A stretch of 64,000 nt of DNA. Source: Chloroflexota bacterium (lineage in GTDB: Bacteria; Chloroflexota; Dehalococcoidia; Lucifugimonadales; SAR202-VII-2). Positions 62,496-64,000 of the stretch are shown in pieces. The notes under the pieces were generated by a model. It saw only the letters and a program-made list of their open reading frames with translations. It did not search any database and was not told the DNA's origin. Position 1 is the stretch's first letter; each line of letters opens with the position of its first letter. The stretch spans positions 496,001 to 560,000 of the forward strand of contig QEVV01000002.1 of NCBI GenBank assembly GCA_003228115.1. Reading direction: 5' to 3'. The position numbers were made by a program, and so were the translations under genes.

Positions 62496-63434
62496 TTACG
62501 CCTGTTTGATACCCACTAGCTCTGCTGTGACCACCAGGCGGTGGTCATAAACTAATCGAGGAACGCAGGCTACCAGGCTGATCAAGGGGCTGTCGGCGCG
62601 GTCGATGCCCAGTTCACTTTGATGGACCACGGTCGTGTTGAACACCTTATAAAGGTATTCAATGTCGTCTTCATTGGTGAAGATAACGTAGATTTCCTCT
62701 CCCTTCTTCAGGAGGTCCGGTATCTTGGGCAGGTTGATGAAGACGTTTCCCTCGCCTCTGATAGGACTTTCCAGATGGCCGAACCAGTAGCCCCGCCCCG
62801 CCTCGCCGATATTGGGCGTCGTTGGGATGTGGCCCACCACCTGGTTTGGAGTCTCCCAGGCAGCACTGGTGCCAAGGTTCACGACCCTGAGTTCACGGAC
62901 ATCGGAGTCCACCCCGATGGCTGGAATCTGAATCCTCGTTGCCCGGCCCTGGCTTCCCACTGGCTTGGCGGCTGAAGCGGATGCAGGCTCGAAGCTCTGC
63001 ACCAGTTCCCACCCAGCGGGTTTGTATGCCTCGGCGTAGTAGGGTGCATCCCAGTACTTGGGGTGGATTCCCTGGCCAGGGTAGATAGTGCTAAACCGCG
63101 ATGTTGGGATGTAGAGGGAGCCTGCCTCGGTGGGTGCAGGAGGTTGCTGGGTGTTCTCAGGAGCGCCGTCTGCTGGGGCTGCGGTAGGGTCAATCGGCTC
63201 CTGTGTTGCTTCAGGGGCTACAACCAAGCCGTTGCCCGTGGGGTCTTCGCTAGCTAGGGGAAGGTTTACTTCCAGTTCACCGAGGCCGGACCTGGCGATC
63301 TGGGCGTAAAGGAAGTAGCTGCCGCTGCCTGCCAGCAACATGACACCCACAACCACGAGTCCAAGGCCCAGGAGCCTGCGCCACTGTCGTCGCTGGAGTT
63401 TTTGGCTGTAGAGGAAGTCGTTCCCAACGCTCAT
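62496..63434 (-). CDS. Sortase
   Basis: Membrane-anchored cysteine transpeptidase of 312 residues. A cytoplasmic basic start, a span at about 22-47, a Pro/Thr-rich linker and the sortase barrel follow: RIQIPAIGVDSDVREL, WETPNQVVGHIPTTPNIGEAGRGYWFGHLES with the catalytic His, and ISLVACVPRLVYDHRLVVTAEL with Cys290 and Arg299. The C is preceded by SLVA in place of the usual TLxT, so the class is nearest to D/E. No LPxTG-type substrate is seen in this window. Confidence 0.9.
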   Translation of the reverse strand: MSVGNDFLYSQKLQRRQWRRLLGLGLVVVGVMLLAGSGSYFLYAQIARSGLGELEVNLPLASEDPTGNGLVVAPEATQEPIDPTAAPADGAPENTQQPPAPTEAGSLYIPTSRFSTIYPGQGIHPKYWDAPYYAEAYKPAGWELVQSFEPASASAAKPVGSQGRATRIQIPAIGVDSDVRELRVVNLGTSAAWETPNQVVGHIPTTPNIGEAGRGYWFGHLESPIRGEGNVFINLPKIPDLLKKGEEIYVIFTNEDDIEYLYKVFNTTVVHQSELGIDRADSPLISLVACVPRLVYDHRLVVTAELVGIKQA

Positions 63435-63746
63435 CGATAGCCTCGCCTAGACGGGAGCTTGCCCTTTGGATGCAGCATCAGAAGAAGCGATAGCTACAAC
63501 CAGTATAGGTTGGCTTTTTGGCGCTGTGCAACAAGGGGGCACCAACCCGCAATCAATTTCCTGATGCCAACCTGTAAAAATACAGGGCCAAAAGCAGGGC
63601 CTCTTTACCCAATGCGGGTGAAGAGGCCCTGCTAGATCAGCGGAAAGGAGTAGGAGCTAACGCCGCGCGAGGGTTACAACCAGAGCTTTTTCAAGACTCC
63701 GGTGGCTCCAGCCCCAGGCCGAGGCCTGCCAAAGTAAGATACTGCC
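63435..63746. other. Divergent region between the sortase and mug-like genes
   Basis: About 310 bases with no open gene. It contains a small CCTGTA-AAAA-TACAGG hairpin at 63571-63586 and a long hairpin (18-bp arms 63593-63610, 63616-63633). Promoters for both flanking genes must lie here. A TAAGAT ends 7 bases before the mug-like ATG. Confidence 0.5.
63593..63633. terminator. Terminator-like hairpin in a divergent promoter region
   Basis: 18-bp arms (one G-T pair) with a 5-base loop. It has no T-tract on either side and lies between two genes that read away from it, so it cannot terminate either. It may be a relic of a lost gene or a regulatory hairpin. Confidence 0.5.
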
Positions 63747-64000
63747 ATGAACGATGAAACAGCCCTTCCCAATACCCCGCCCCAGATGGAGACTTTGCCG
63801 GACTACCTGGCGAGCGGCCTCGACATCGTGTTCGTTGGCATCAACCCGGGGGCCCATTCGGCCGAGGTGGGGCACTATTTCGCTACGCCTACAAACCGGT
63901 TCTGGCCTGCTGTGAGGCAGGCTGGCTTGGTTAGCCAGGACATGACCGCGGAAACGGATCATCGCATTCTGGAGTTCGGCATTGGCTTCACTGACGTGGT
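63747..64000 (+). CDS. Mug/TDG-type mismatch-specific uracil-DNA glycosylase (partial)
   Basis: Base-excision glycosylase cut by the window end after about 84 residues. The motif LDIVFVGINPGAHSAEVGHYFATPTNRFWPAV matches the active-site GINPG and the PxNRFW pocket of E. coli Mug and human TDG. It should remove U or T from G mismatches. The ATG at 63747 is chosen as first in frame. Confidence 0.9.
   Translation, partial: MNDETALPNTPPQMETLPDYLASGLDIVFVGINPGAHSAEVGHYFATPTNRFWPAVRQAGLVSQDMTAETDHRILEFGIGFTDV

Overview
The window reads as a chromosomal segment of a free-living, GC-rich bacterium, most likely a Chloroflexota member of or near the class Dehalococcoidia. This is inferred from gene content and order: a dgt-dnaG-rpoD block, a DnaG zinc finger with a C-x3-C half, a TIGR01906-type membrane protein, a PHP-domain PolX upstream of secA, a sortase, and no sign of outer-membrane genes. 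About 60 protein genes fill the window. No rRNA, convincing tRNA, CRISPR array, prophage or intact insertion sequence was seen. Both end genes (ABC ATPase, Mug-like glycosylase) are cut by the window edge.

Layout. 1-4.5 kb: partial ABC ATPase; a small unknown gene with a sensorless histidine kinase; eukaryotic-type glutamine synthetase with a 42-bp palindrome upstream; a dimeric-barrel protein and an inositol-phosphatase-like protein. 4.7-7.6 kb: Rossmann nucleotide-binding protein, enolase, GAPDH, terminator. 7.8-13.5 kb: folD and an enoyl-CoA hydratase on the minus strand, then acpS-nnr-coaX-coaBC on the plus strand (carrier-protein activation, NAD(P)HX repair, coenzyme A synthesis). 13.5-18.2 kb: dUTPase-like protein, two tandem aldo/keto reductases, HNH nuclease, CvpA-like and PAP2 membrane proteins. 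18.3-26.2 kb: glmS, an O-antigen-ligase-like polymerase, cmk-plsC, a luciferase-like monooxygenase and an EamA transporter. 26.3-31.1 kb: dgt-dnaG-rpoD; the sigma factor has an odd seven-fold nonapeptide repeat at its N terminus. 31.3-41 kb: AlkA-type glycosylase, a mini Tat-signal protein, nicotinate phosphoribosyltransferase, a glycosyltransferase, purF/purH, then a CNNM-type protein, phosphatase and tilS. 41-50.7 kb: degenerate PP2C-like protein, mazG, polX, an LEA14-like lipoprotein, secA and a RecB-like nuclease.

50.9-55.9 kb holds the most distinctive unit: two paralogous epimerases, a Dph6/DUF71-type ATP-pyrophosphatase, a persulfide-dioxygenase-like beta-lactamase-fold protein fused to two rhodanese domains, and three consecutive DsrE-superfamily genes ended by a strong terminator. 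It looks like a sulfane-sulfur handling cluster. 56-64 kb: methyltransferase, glutaryl-CoA-dehydrogenase-like protein, a truncated secreted beta-helix gene beside mobile-element debris, leuS, a cytoplasmic sulfite-oxidase-like molybdoenzyme, a sortase and a Mug-type glycosylase.

Short palindromic REP-like repeats recur between and at the ends of genes. In one case a 29-bp tandem duplication has been absorbed into a protein C terminus. Assignments rest on motif reading without database searches, and symbols are given only for well-recognised families.
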